In this document: positions 1-9,276 of the stretch, piece after piece | Position numbering within the stretch: position 1 is the stretch's first letter | Layout: each line of letters opens with the position of its first letter | Source: Vicia villosa | Lineage: Eukaryota; Streptophyta; Magnoliopsida; Fabales; Fabaceae | NCBI RefSeq assembly: GCF_029867415.1 | Contig: NC_081183.1 | Location: 68,958,980-69,022,979 of the forward strand | Length of the DNA: 64,000 bases | Direction: 5' to 3' | Program-made: the position numbers and the translations under genes | Notes under the pieces: model-generated | Told to the model about the DNA's origin: nothing | Databases searched by the model: none | Seen by the model: only the letters and a program-made list of their open reading frames with translations

Positions 1-888
1 GGTTTTGAAATTGTTAGGTTTTGATGAGTAATCTTTGAGTTGTGATGATTAATTGTGTTTGGAATTGATATATGGGTGAAATTGAGGGATAGATTGAGAA
101 CCCAATTAGATATTTTTTTAATACTGTAGCGTGAAAAACAAATTGAAGTAGTGCTAGGTGCTAAATTATATCTACTGTAGTGATATAATTTACATATGGA
201 AAGAAAATAAAAAGTGGTACTAGTTCCATGTGGTATGTATATTTTCATGTAGCGGCAAGCCTATCTATATAAATATATTTAGTTTCTTATATTGTTTCAT
301 GTGGGTATGCTAATTTTTTTCTGGCCATGTTCTGTAGCGTAAAAAAAAAAAGAAATTAGGCATGTGTGTTGGTAAGGAACTTAAGAATTTAGAATTTTAT
401 TTAATTTCAAAACAAAAATATTGTTGCTGCTTAGTTTTGATTGAGTTATCGAAATAATACTAGTAGTAATTATAATTTCAATGTGGAAATGTGCTAGCTT
501 TTTGTATGTTATATAATACTTCTGTGCATTTTATCATTTAGTAGGTATTTATTATTACATTACAAGGGTTAAAGTTTGCTTTGATGTGCATTTGGCAGCG
601 CAATTCAAAACAGTCCCGTTTGATCGAATAGCCAAATTAAGCGGTATAATTAGTTATCCGGAATTTAATGAAAATTTACGTGGTAGCTAAGTTTAATTAG
701 TAGATTAACATGGTGGGGTTATTTGGTTGAAAATGTGATATTTACGAACCGACCGAAATAGTGTGGACTTGAATATCTTTTATATTAAATATTGGTTTTG
801 GAATAGAAAATGAATTAGTAACTTGGAACTAATGTAGTGTAATTATTAATTATATGATTTACTTAATAGTTAAATTAATTTCAATAAG
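1..888 (+). mobile_element. Left part of a chromovirus-like LTR, split by a Tat element
   Basis: AT-rich DNA with no supportable gene. It is joined to 11400-12991 once the Tat element at 889-11394 and one copy of its ATAAG target duplication are removed. The right part resembles other LTRs in the window and ends GGGTGTTACA, so this is probably the 5' portion of the same LTR. Its true start lies before base 1. Assignment to the chromovirus (Tekay-like) group is inferred from the terminus only and is not firm. Confidence 0.45.
884..888. repeat. Target-site duplication ATAAG, left copy
   Basis: ATAAG immediately precedes the TG of the left LTR. The same five bases follow the CA of the right LTR at 11395-11399. 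A 5-bp duplication next to TG...CA termini is the expected result of integrase-mediated insertion and fixes the ends of the Tat element. Confidence 0.93.
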
Positions 889-1300
889 TGACCTTACCGA
901 GCAGATCAGATGACCAGCAACAATGAAGGCTTGAGGCTCGGGATGATGAAGATGGAAAAAAGGGTTGTACCTGCAAGGCACTCCGATGCCAAAGTAAGTA
1001 TGTATTCCACAAGGTACAACAAAGTATTAGGGTTTAGTGGTAAGAAAAGGATTACCTTGCCCTCTGTATGTAGAGGGCCATTTATAGGAAGTTTTAACGA
1101 GTGGATTGGACTCCTCCTTCTGTGGCGGATATTCAGGAGACGCGTGGACTGTTTGTTTACCGGGCACGAGGGGTCCTCGCGGTCGGTCGCTTGGCCCGTT
1201 TGCCCCGTCTGGTCGGATGGAAACCACCACGTGCATCCTGAAGCGTATTGGGCCGAAGCCGGGAATGGCCCTATTGAATGGATTGGGCCGGTCCAGAACA
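889..1300 (-). repeat. 3' LTR of the Tat element
   Basis: Direct repeat of 10983-11394, same length, starting TG and ending CA on the plus strand. It is the 3' LTR because the purine-rich tract abuts its inner edge at 1301. A TATA-like sequence on the minus strand (complement of 1078-1086, TATAAATGG) matches the one in the 5' LTR. Confidence 0.93.
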
Positions 1301-1316
1301 GGAGCCCCCCAAGTCG
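1301..1316 (-). other. Polypurine tract of the Tat element
   Basis: Read on the minus strand this is CTTGGGGGGCTCC directly before the 3' LTR TG. A G-rich tract in this position primes plus-strand DNA synthesis. Lineage elements often have a similar TTGGGGGGCTCC tract. Confidence 0.8.
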
Positions 1317-1583
1317 TTGCTTCGGGTCAGAGGAGTGACGACTTATAGGAAGTAGATCAGAGGGTACGTGCCCTGTCTGTCCGAGGGAGTTAGGCCGTTT
1401 ATTTCTGAGGAGAGGAAGGGTTAGGTCTGGGGTGAAGAAGCGTGTAGTTTACGAAAAGTTGGTGATTGGGAACGTTGCATTTAATGCGAAATGATAGGAA
1501 ATCAATTACCTAGGCAGTAGGGTTAATGATGACCATCCCTCTGCGTCGTCTGGCACGTGCGGCGCGTGTGGATGTAAGTAGCC

Positions 1584-1592
1584 TATAAATAG
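1584..1592 (+). promoter_or_regulatory. TATA box of the antisense gene
   Basis: TATAAATAG on the plus strand, opposite to the element's own transcription. About 30 bp downstream (near 1615) starts a C/T-rich leader with a good splice donor at 1715. The layout TATA, leader, 5' UTR intron, ATG at 2145 is that of a normal RNA polymerase II gene. Confidence 0.6.
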
Positions 1593-1714
1593 AGGACGAA
1601 CCCCATTTTTCAAAACTTTTCAAATTCATTTGCTTCGTTCTCCCTCCGTCGACTCCTTTCTCTTGCAGTGGTGTTTGTTACAGATTCTTCAGTCTCTTCA
1701 TCAAAGTCGTAACC

Positions 1715-2137
1715 GTAAGTTTCTGTTTTCTGCCTTTTTATGCTTAGATCTTTATTTAGAATTGACTGCATGTGGTTAGGGTAAGCTTTTAGGAAGATTT
1801 TTTGATGAACGTAGATGATGAACATGGTGGCGTACGGTGGAGATAGGAGGTTCCTCCGTCGTACATGAGTGGGCTTTGTTATATTTTAGCTTCTGGCTTT
1901 CTGTATACTTTTTAGTGTTATTTTCTTCCTGCTTCAACGTCGTTGTTAGAGGTCCTGCGTTTTTGTCGCTTTTCCTGGGCGCGAGTTTCTTTTTGCTCTG
2001 TATTTGTGGTTTATGGGGGGAGTCAAGGACGCAGTTCTTCTGGTCTCTGGGCCCTAAGTGTGCCCTTTCACTCTGGACGATGGTGGAAGGGTGGATTTGA
2101 TTTAACTGTCGAATTCACTGTTTCCCTTGTGTTTCAG
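1715..2137 (+). other. Predicted 5' UTR intron of the antisense gene
   Basis: Donor CC|GTAAGT at 1714/1715 and acceptor GTTTCAG|GTG at 2137/2138, with a T-rich stretch before the acceptor. Length is 423 bp. The spliced leader would join the TATA-proximal exon to the exon with the ATG at 2145. The prediction rests on consensus sites only. Confidence 0.5.
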
Positions 2138-2144
2138 GTGAAAA

Positions 2145-4091
2145 ATGGCCGAAGAGATGCGGCCGACGGCATCTGGTTCGTCGTCTTTCACTCCTCCGGC
2201 CCGGCAAGAGGTGCCCCAGCGGGTCTGGGTGCACCAGGAGGCACTGGACACAGAGTTACTTTCTGGAGGATGACTCTAATATTTTCACCGAGGTGGGTGA
2301 AGGGTGGTCGGTTCTGATTCCGGCCGAAGAAGACCGAATCTGTGATGTATATTCCCCTGATTTGATTCCTATGTACGAGGTGGTGTTCCGGGAAATGGGT
2401 TTTTGTGCCCCTTTTACCGAGTTCCAGGTGGCGGTGTTCAACCATTTGGAGGTGGCTCCCGGGCAGCTTCACCCTAATTCCATCGCTTTTATCCGAGCCT
2501 TCGAACTGGTTTGTGCCCATTTGAAGATAGCGGCGACACTTTCTCTGTTTTTCTATATATTCTGTGTTCAGCGTACAGTGAGGGAAGGTCACTTTGGATG
2601 GGTATCTCTGAAGCAATCCAGAAAGGTTTTCAAGTCTTATTCTGACTCTTTGAAAGGCTATAAGTCCCACTTTTTCCTCATCCGCCCTCACTCTCGGGAA
2701 GCTCGGGAAAGTGTCTTTGACCGCGTGCCGACTATGGATGTCCATGGTCGTCCAGTGCTCAATGACATTGGGGAGCCAGTCACCTCTCGTCGGTACAAGT
2801 TCAGATTTTTCTGGTCGCAGGATCACATTAGGTATGGGACCGACCAATACATCACGCGACTTTCGGATTTGGACGAAGATGCTCAAAGGGATTATACTGC
2901 TCTTAAGCAGTTCGTGCAGGGTCTTCCCGTTGTTGCCAAAGTGGACCGCTCGGGGGTGCCTGTTACTGGCGATGACGGGGAGCTGATCAGAAAGCCTGGG
3001 GTGATTAGTATTAAGGAGCTTCTGGCTGGGGGTACTGATGAGGGAGTGTTTGCTTATTTGGGTACCACCCATTTTTGTTATGTTTCGTCTTTTATTTTTA
3101 GCTCTGTTGTTTTAGTATTTTCCTCACTTAGAAGTTTTGTTAGGGGCAGGTTTTTTATGCGTTTTTCTTTTTCTTTGCAGAGTCAATGGACCGTGCTCGA
3201 CATGACCGGATGCTCAGGCAGGCCAGCAAGTTAAAAGGGGTTGTTAAAAAAAGTGCAGGTCCTCGGTTAGCAGTTGTGCAGAGGTCCTCGGTCGCGGGTT
3301 CGGGTGCCTCCTCCTCCTCCGCTGCTGTTGCTGGTTCCCCCCTGAAAAATTCTGATCAAGATGAATCTCTGAGGCCGGTTACAGTGTTTCCTTCTCCCCT
3401 CCGTCCACAGCCTGATCCGGACGCCTTGGTCCGCCGCAAGCGCCAGAGAACTGAAGCCGTGGATCTTACCCAGGAAGAGGTTGTTGATATCTTCACCCTT
3501 CCTTCGTGCTTTCTCCAGCCCAGATTCTTCGAAGGCGGTCCCTCCTTGACTATTCCGCGTGCTAAGTCTCTGCATATTGAGGGTCTGGAGCCTTCGGTTC
3601 GTCAGAGGTTCCTAGTGCAGGACGCTTCGGCTATGGTCCGGCTTCTGGAGATGGCCACTCTCTATGCCCGCTCGGCGCCTTTGTCGGCGGAGGCGGCGAG
3701 GTTGCTTCAGGATCAGGTCAAGATGGTGACTTCTGTTGTGGAGGAAAAGGATCGGATGCTGACGGAGATGGGCGAGGAGTTGGATGTTGTGAAGGCTCGG
3801 CTGGGGGAAAAAGAGGGTGCTCTGGTGGACCTGCAAGGTCAGTACACCTTGCTCTCCAGAAATCTGTATGGAGCAATGCTATCTTCCTCGGTTAGAGTGG
3901 CCTCTCTTCGCCGTTCTCAGATTCCTGCTGAGGATGAGTCGGAAGAGGAGAGGGCTCTTTTAACCTGGGCAGAACTGATCCAATTCATCAGAGTTTTGGG
4001 GGGTGATTGTGTGGCTGCCGCCGAGGATACCTATAACTCGACTATGGCCCAACTCAAATTGAAGAATCCGGGGGTGGAGTTGGTGTTTTAA
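2145..4091 (+). pseudogene. Antisense ORF of the Tat element (putative gypsy-type transposon domain), one frameshift
   Basis: This spliced plus-strand gene is antisense to gag-pol. The reading frame begins at ATG 2145 (MAEEMRP...). It shifts near 2252-2260, probably by loss of two bases in an AG repeat, and then runs open from about 2260 to 3061. A 119-bp intron (3062-3180, donor G|GTACC, acceptor TTTGCAG) restores the frame into 3181-4091. The middle part (FREMGFCAPF... to ...RFFW) resembles the 'putative gypsy type transposon' family (PF04195), a set of proteins known from antisense ORFs of Tat elements. The C-terminal 170 residues are charged and heptad-like (EEKDRMLTEMGEELDVVKAR), suggesting a coiled coil. 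Biochemical function is unknown. Apart from the frameshift the gene is open over about 1.7 kb. Confidence 0.72.
3062..3180 (+). other. Predicted coding intron of the antisense gene
   Basis: A 119-bp, phase-1, T-rich intron between G|GTACC and TTTTTCTTTGCAG|AG. Both flanking exons are in frame across it, and the intron itself is hydrophobic nonsense if read through. An antisense intron survives retrotransposition because the genomic RNA is transcribed from the other strand, where these splice sites do not exist. Confidence 0.6.
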
Positions 4092-4513
4092 GGTACCGGG
4101 CCTTACCATCGGGTAGAGGGCGACCAAATTGTTTCTCCAGCCTTTGGGGAGGAGCCGGTGACCCAGGGAGCCGAGGACATCCAAGTTGAAGAAGGTGTTT
4201 GATGTTTTTCTGTCTAAGTTTGGGGTCTGCGTGCCTGTAATTTTGTAATGTTGCTTTTCTGGGGGGTATGCCCCCCATTTTGATCATGTATGTACAATTT
4301 ACCAGCTCGGTCTATATGGCCGTAGTTGGGCACATTTTCGGGCTTTTTGCCCGCTTTTATTTAAACGTACTTAGTTTATAACGCTTTTGTGCTTTTCTTT
4401 GGGACTTGTGCGCGTGCGTTATGAGTTTTTTGGTAGATGCGTTATCGTTTTCCCATGTCATTATTCCTTAATGGCATATTCATTTCCCAAGATTATTGTT
4501 CCCCTTCTTCCCT
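4092..4513 (+). other. Spacer between the two antisense genes
   Basis: No convincing ORF. It contains a T/G-rich stretch after the 4091 stop that could hold the 3' UTR and polyadenylation region of the first antisense gene. I see no perfect AATAAA. Confidence 0.4.
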
Positions 4514-4522
4514 TATAAAAGG
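4514..4522 (+). promoter_or_regulatory. TATA box of the small antisense ORF
   Basis: TATAAAAGG, a strong plant TATA box, 48 bp before the ATG at 4562. This predicts a start near 4545 and a leader of under 20 bases. The sequence TTCTTCGCAG just before the ATG also looks like a splice acceptor, so the ORF could instead be a terminal exon of a longer transcript. Confidence 0.5.
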
Positions 4523-4561
4523 AGGTCTTATGGACCTCTCTTTCTTCATTTCTTCGCAGGG

Positions 4562-4807
4562 ATGGGTGGAGCTAACAAGAAAAAGGTGTCCTCAACCTCA
4601 TGCTCCCGTGGGGTGAAGAAGGTGAACGAGAAGAAGAAGGCTTCGACTGGCTCTGCTTCTCGTTCTCGTGGCTCTTTGAGTTTGGATGCTCGTGCTAGGG
4701 AGACTGGTGTGAGGATCGTGATTAACGCGGATGATTCCGAGACCGAGTGGGACGAAGACTGGTATCAGTACGTTCACTCGGAGGAATTTGCCAATCGGGA
4801 GGAATGA
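4562..4807 (+). CDS. Small antisense ORF, 81 aa, unknown function
   Basis: Open frame starting MGGANKKKVSS. The N-terminal half is strongly basic and Ser-rich (KKK, SRSRGSLS). The C-terminal part is acidic and aromatic (ETEWDEDWYQYVHSEEF). It sits on the same strand as the larger antisense gene, between that gene and the integrase end, with its own TATA box and an AATAAA 50 bp after the stop. I do not recognise the family. The bipartite basic/acidic composition could suit a nuclear or nucleic-acid-binding peptide, but that is speculation. A longer in-frame start exists at 4496, upstream of the TATA box, and is less likely. Confidence 0.5.
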   Translation: MGGANKKKVSSTSCSRGVKKVNEKKKASTGSASRSRGSLSLDARARETGVRIVINADDSETEWDEDWYQYVHSEEFANREE

Positions 4808-4856
4808 AATGTTTTCTTTTCAATTGTTTTTTTTTGTAATTTCCCATTAATGGATG

Positions 4857-4862
4857 AATAAA
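4857..4862 (+). terminator. AATAAA polyadenylation signal after the small antisense ORF
   Basis: Canonical AATAAA 50 bp after the stop at 4807, preceded by a T-rich stretch. Together with the TATA box at 4514 it outlines a compact transcription unit of about 330 bp. Confidence 0.45.
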
Positions 4863-5198
4863 ACACAGTTCCTTTGTGTATTTGTGTTGCATTTTATGAA
4901 GATTTGCTCGACTTATGATGTGTTGATCGCCTAGTGTATGGAACTGTGGTCGAATGTCGGGGACGTGTGCCCGGCATATGGTGAGTCTCAGATTTCGTTG
5001 TGTTGAGTTCCGGGGCTCATGGCGTGAATGGTCCCTTCGCGAGCGGGGTGTTCTGCCATCATGGTACTTGTTTACGACGGGGATGCTCGGTATTCGGGCC
5101 CCCCGAAGGACAAGGAGTCTGTTCGATTAATAGAGCAGGCTTCTGTCATTTTGTTTCAACTATAGGTGCTCGGCGTGTACCAGGCCATACCTGTGGTT
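4863..5198. other. Tat element spacer between antisense unit and integrase end
   Basis: About 335 bp with no ORF I can support on either strand. The convergent pol transcript and antisense transcripts would end or overlap here. Confidence 0.4.
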
Positions 5199-6335
5199 TT
5201 AACTGTAATATTGTTTAAGCTTTTCGGCGTTCCAGGGTCGAGCGAGCTCTTCTCCTTGCAAATTTTCTAAGTAATATGCCCCGTTTTCTGTCTTTGCTCG
5301 GACACGGTAGGGGCCGTCCCAATTCGCGGCCAGTTTGCCTTTTCGGGAATCTTTGTGGTTTCTTTGTAACACTAGGCTGTCTATTTTAAATTCCCGTTTA
5401 ATGACCTTAGCGTCATGTCTTAGGGCGATTTTTTGTTTAAGCGAAGCTTCGTGTTGAGCGGCTCCAGTGCAAATTTCTTTGACTAGGTCGAGCTCTTCTC
5501 TGATTGCCTCGGTATTGCCCTCTGCCTCGAGTGGCTCTTCGATGCGTCTAGAGGGCACATGTATTTCGAAGGGGATCACAGCCTCCGTTCCGTACGTCAG
5601 TCGAAAGGGGGTTTCCCCAGTAGTGGAATGTGGTGTAGTGCGATAGTCCCACAGGACGCTGTGCAGCTCTTCTACCCATCCCCTTTTTATTTCGTCTAGT
5701 CTTCTTTTGAGGCCCCTCAAAATCACTCTGTTAGCGGCCTCTGCTTGCCCGTTTGTTTGTGGGTGCTCGACTGACGTGAAATGTTGCTTCATACCTAATT
5801 TCGTGACAAATTCTTGGAAGCGCCCGTCTGTGAATTGGGTGTCGTTGTCGGTGATGATAGCTAATGGTACCCCGAACCGGGCGAGGATGTTTCTTTTGTA
5901 GAAGCGGAGTACATTCAAAGATGTGATTTTGGCCAGTGGTTCAGCCTCGATCCATTTGGTAAAATAGTCGACCGCAACTATGAGATATTTGTTCTGATTG
6001 CTTCCGGTCACGAACGGACCAAGGAGATCCATTCCGCACCACGCAAATGGCCGGGGAGATGATAAGGATTTGAGTTCGTTGGGGGGCGCAAGGTGCATGT
6101 CCCCGAAACGTTGGCATTTGTCGCATCTCTTAACGTATTCTTTGGCGTCGTCTTTCATTGTTGGCCAATAGTAACCTGCTCGGAGAGCCTTTCGGGCGAG
6201 TGATCTTCCTCCTAGATGTTAGGAATTGATTCCCTCGTGTATCTCTCGGAGTATGTGGGGGACTGTGCCCTCGTCTATACATTTGAGGAGAGGTATGGAA
6301 AATCCTCGCCGGTATAGGCGATTTTCGACAGTGTC
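5199..6335 (-). pseudogene. Integrase of the Tat element (frameshifted from RT, one stop)
   Basis: Integrase joins the element's DNA to chromosomal DNA. An uninterrupted 319-codon stretch (6158 down to 5199) carries the second half of the HHCC zinc finger (RCDKCQ, C12/C15) and the catalytic triad D44, D104, E140 with the classic 35-residue D-E spacing. A C-terminal domain ends ...WNAEKLKQYYS. The zinc-finger histidine region lies upstream (about 6158-6335) in the same frame but is interrupted by a TAA near 6220. It is out of frame with the RT ORF, because a frameshift near 6325-6335 separates them. The catalytic residues are intact, so the damage looks recent, but no single pol polyprotein can be made. 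Confidence 0.9.
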
Positions 6336-9276
6336 TTCGGATGGTGGAGGCCTCTTTCGGATCGGCGGGCAGGAGGTCACTTGTTAAGTAATTGTACACG
6401 GGGGTCATCCAACAGGATGTGTCTCCTATTGCGTTTACGAGTGAGAGGGAGGATGGGATTTTGGTGCTGGGTTTTGGTAATATTTCTTGGATTACGGATT
6501 TGTTACCTCCCTTCTTTCTTGTGCTCGCTAGATTTGATAGGACGTCTGCTCGAGCGTTGTGTTCCCTTGGGATGTGTTTTACTTTGGCGCTCCTGAATCG
6601 GGCCTGTCTTTCTTTTACGAGGGCTAGGTATTCGGCGAGAGCTTCACTCTTGACCTGATATTCTCCCGAGATGTGTGACGCGACCAATTGAGAGTCGGTA
6701 AATACCTCAATTTCCTCGGCTTCCAAGTCGTTTGCGAGCCGCAGCCCGGCTAGCAGGGCCTCATATTCTGCTTGGTTGTTGGATGTCGGGAATGATAGTG
6801 AGAGGGATACCTCTATGAGGGTTCCTTCTCCACTTTCAAGAATGATCCCTGCCCCGCTGCCGGTCGAGCTTGAAGCGCCGTCCACATATAAGGTCCATCT
6901 TTGGGCGTTGTTGTTTGTTGTTTCGGGGAAGGCAATTTCGGCTACAAAGTCCGCCAAGGCCTGTGCTTTAAGGGATTTTCTTCCCTCGTATTTGATATCG
7001 AACTCCGCAAGTTCTAATGACCACCGGAGCATTCTCCCGGCCATGTCAGGGCGTGCGAGCAATTGTTTCACGGGTTGCTCGGTTCGCACGACTATGGTAT
7101 GTGCTAGGAAATAGTGTCTGAGTCTTCGTGCCGTGGTTATTAACGCGAGTCCGACCTTTTTGATCTGTTGATATCTGATCTCGGGGCCCTGGAGTGCTTT
7201 GCTTGTGAAGTAAACGGGTTTCTGGCCTTCCGAGGTTTCTCGTATCAAGGCCGCGCTAACGGCCTCGGTGGCTACGGCGAGGTAGAGATATAAGATTTCT
7301 CCAGCTTCCGGTCTAGATAAAACTGGTGGCCGGGATAATGCCCGTTTGAGATGGGAGAGGGCGCGTTCGCACTCCTCTGTCCATTCGAATGTGGTATCTT
7401 TGCGGAGGAGTTTGAAGAGTGGCAGGGCATGCTGCGCGGATTTTGCCACGAATCTGGATAGTGAGGTGAGCATGCCGTTCAAGGTTTGGATTGATTTTTT
7501 CGAATTTGGAGTGGGAAACTCTGAGAAAGCCCTGCAGTTATCCGGGTTGGCTTCGATTCCTCTTTCTGTTAAGTAGAAGCCGAGGAATTTTCCAGCTCGG
7601 ACGCCGAATGTGCATTTTTTCGGGTTGAATCTCATTTTACATTTTCGGGCTTGCTCGAAAACCCTTTTAAGGTGAGCGGCGTGATCGGTTTCCCGTTGGG
7701 ATTTGACGATCATATCGTCCATATAGACTTCAAGCATATCACCTATCTCTGCTTGAAAGACTTTGTTCATCATGCGCTGGTACGTCGCACCAGCGTTCTT
7801 CAGACTGATGGGCATTACGTTGTAATAATAGTTGCCCGATTCGGTCATGAAGGCCGTATATTTCTTGTCAGTTTTAGCCATGGGTATTTGATTGTACCCA
7901 GAATATGCGTCCATGAATGAAAGTAATTTAAAACCGGCGGAATTATCAACTAGTTTATCTATGTTAGGGAGAGGATAAGCATCTTTTGGGCAAGCCCTAT
8001 TAAGATCGGTGTAGTCAGTGCACATGCGCCATTTTCCATTTGATTTTTTAACAAGTACAACATTGAAGAGCCATGTAGTGTACTTGGCCTCGGATATAGA
8101 CCTGGCCTCTAGGAGGTCTTTTACAGCTAGTTCGGCCGCAGCCGTTTTTTTTGGTGAATGCTTTCTTCTCCTCTGAGCGACGGCCTTGCAGGTTGGGTCA
8201 ATGGTCAGGTGATGGCAAGCTACCTCTCGTTCGAGGCCGAGCATTTCCGCAGCGCTCCAGGCGAATAGGTCGGCGTTCTCACGGAGGCAGGCTTTGAGTT
8301 GCCTTTTGGCCAGGTCTGGTAGGTCTGATCCGATCTTGACTCCCCTGGTCGGATCTTCTCCGAGGGCTACGAGCTCAAATTCTCCGTCCGGAATTGGCCG
8401 AAGGATCCCTTCTAATGTGCCTGAGTTGATGCTCGGCTCGGGTTCTCCCAAAAAATGACTGTCGAGGTCGACAGTGTCGATGCGGGGCATAGACTTATTG
8501 GTTTCTAGAGCAGCGCTAGTTGTTGTCTTTTCTTGGGCCGGTGTTTTGATCGCGCTCAAGCCCTTGGCGGAGGCTTCGAAACACCTTCTGGCTGCTTCGA
8601 TGTCGCCGTGGAGTGTCGCTACTCGTCCTCTAGTCGTATAGTATTTGAGCTTGATGTGTACGGTTGAGGGAACCGCGATTAATTTGGCCAGAGTGGTGCG
8701 TCCGAGGATGCATTGGTATATTGATGGGCAGTCAATGACCAGAAATTGGACTTTCACTGCCCTGGCAGTCTCTGCTGACCCGATCGAAACTATGAGTTCC
8801 ACGAATCCCCACGGCTTGGTTACTGTGCCATTGAATCCTTGTAGGTCCGATCCTACGTATGGGGTATGGTGAATGTCGTTCAGCTGCAACGTTTTGAACA
8901 ATTGGGAGTACATGATGTCCACTGAACATCCCTGGTCGACCAATATGCGTTGTACGTCAAAATTAGCCATCCGTGCTCGAATGATGAGCGAGGTGGTCGC
9001 ATTAGGTGCTCCTCCAGGCAACTCTTCTTTATAGAATGATATTGAGGAGGAACTGCCTTTGGCATTGTCGGAGATCGAGGCCATGCTCGTACTAGCCGAT
9101 ATTAGCTCGTCGAACTTGTGTTTCACGGATCCGACGGTCAATTTGCTGAAACCCCCGCCCGATATAACCATCGCGGACGGGAACTTTTCCCTTGTGCTAT
9201 GGGAGGAATAAGCGGTTGTTGCGTTGGCCCAGTCAAGGAGGTAAAAATCTTCCGACCTGGTAACGCTCATGGCCAC
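6130..9276 (-). CDS. Pol of the Tat element: protease, RT, RNase H, second RNase H
   Basis: A 1048-codon frame on the minus strand. The protease motif is ILVDQGCSVD (D114-Q115-G116), the variant DQG seen in legume Tat elements instead of DSG/DTG. The reverse transcriptase runs at about 410-620 with SFMDAYSG (D456) and the active-site YMDD at 518-521. A first RNase H-like region follows at about 635-745. A second RNase H starts near 792 with LYVDGASS (D799), E837, D861 and D911, which is diagnostic of the Tat lineage. The last 60 or so codons, after about 6330, are out of frame relative to integrase and are not real. The frame starts at a GTG overlapping the gag stop; pol lies in a different frame from gag, which may be another mutation. 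Confidence 0.92.
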   Translation of the reverse strand: MAMSVTRSEDFYLLDWANATTAYSSHSTREKFPSAMVISGGGFSKLTVGSVKHKFDELISASTSMASISDNAKGSSSSISFYKEELPGGAPNATTSLIIRARMANFDVQRILVDQGCSVDIMYSQLFKTLQLNDIHHTPYVGSDLQGFNGTVTKPWGFVELIVSIGSAETARAVKVQFLVIDCPSIYQCILGRTTLAKLIAVPSTVHIKLKYYTTRGRVATLHGDIEAARRCFEASAKGLSAIKTPAQEKTTTSAALETNKSMPRIDTVDLDSHFLGEPEPSINSGTLEGILRPIPDGEFELVALGEDPTRGVKIGSDLPDLAKRQLKACLRENADLFAWSAAEMLGLEREVACHHLTIDPTCKAVAQRRRKHSPKKTAAAELAVKDLLEARSISEAKYTTWLFNVVLVKKSNGKWRMCTDYTDLNRACPKDAYPLPNIDKLVDNSAGFKLLSFMDAYSGYNQIPMAKTDKKYTAFMTESGNYYYNVMPISLKNAGATYQRMMNKVFQAEIGDMLEVYMDDMIVKSQRETDHAAHLKRVFEQARKCKMRFNPKKCTFGVRAGKFLGFYLTERGIEANPDNCRAFSEFPTPNSKKSIQTLNGMLTSLSRFVAKSAQHALPLFKLLRKDTTFEWTEECERALSHLKRALSRPPVLSRPEAGEILYLYLAVATEAVSAALIRETSEGQKPVYFTSKALQGPEIRYQQIKKVGLALITTARRLRHYFLAHTIVVRTEQPVKQLLARPDMAGRMLRWSLELAEFDIKYEGRKSLKAQALADFVAEIAFPETTNNNAQRWTLYVDGASSSTGSGAGIILESGEGTLIEVSLSLSFPTSNNQAEYEALLAGLRLANDLEAEEIEVFTDSQLVASHISGEYQVKSEALAEYLALVKERQARFRSAKVKHIPREHNARADVLSNLASTRKKGGNKSVIQEILPKPSTKIPSSLSLVNAIGDTSCWMTPVYNYLTSDLLPADPKEASTIRRHCRKSPIPARIFHTSPQMYRRGHSPPHTPRDTRGNQFLTSRRKITRPKGSPSRLLLANNERRRQRIR

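Noticed and set aside
2188..3072. 294-codon open frame on the minus strand, in the sense direction of the Tat element
   Set aside because: It lies exactly opposite the antisense gene exon, lacks any motif I recognise, and its composition looks like a complement shadow.
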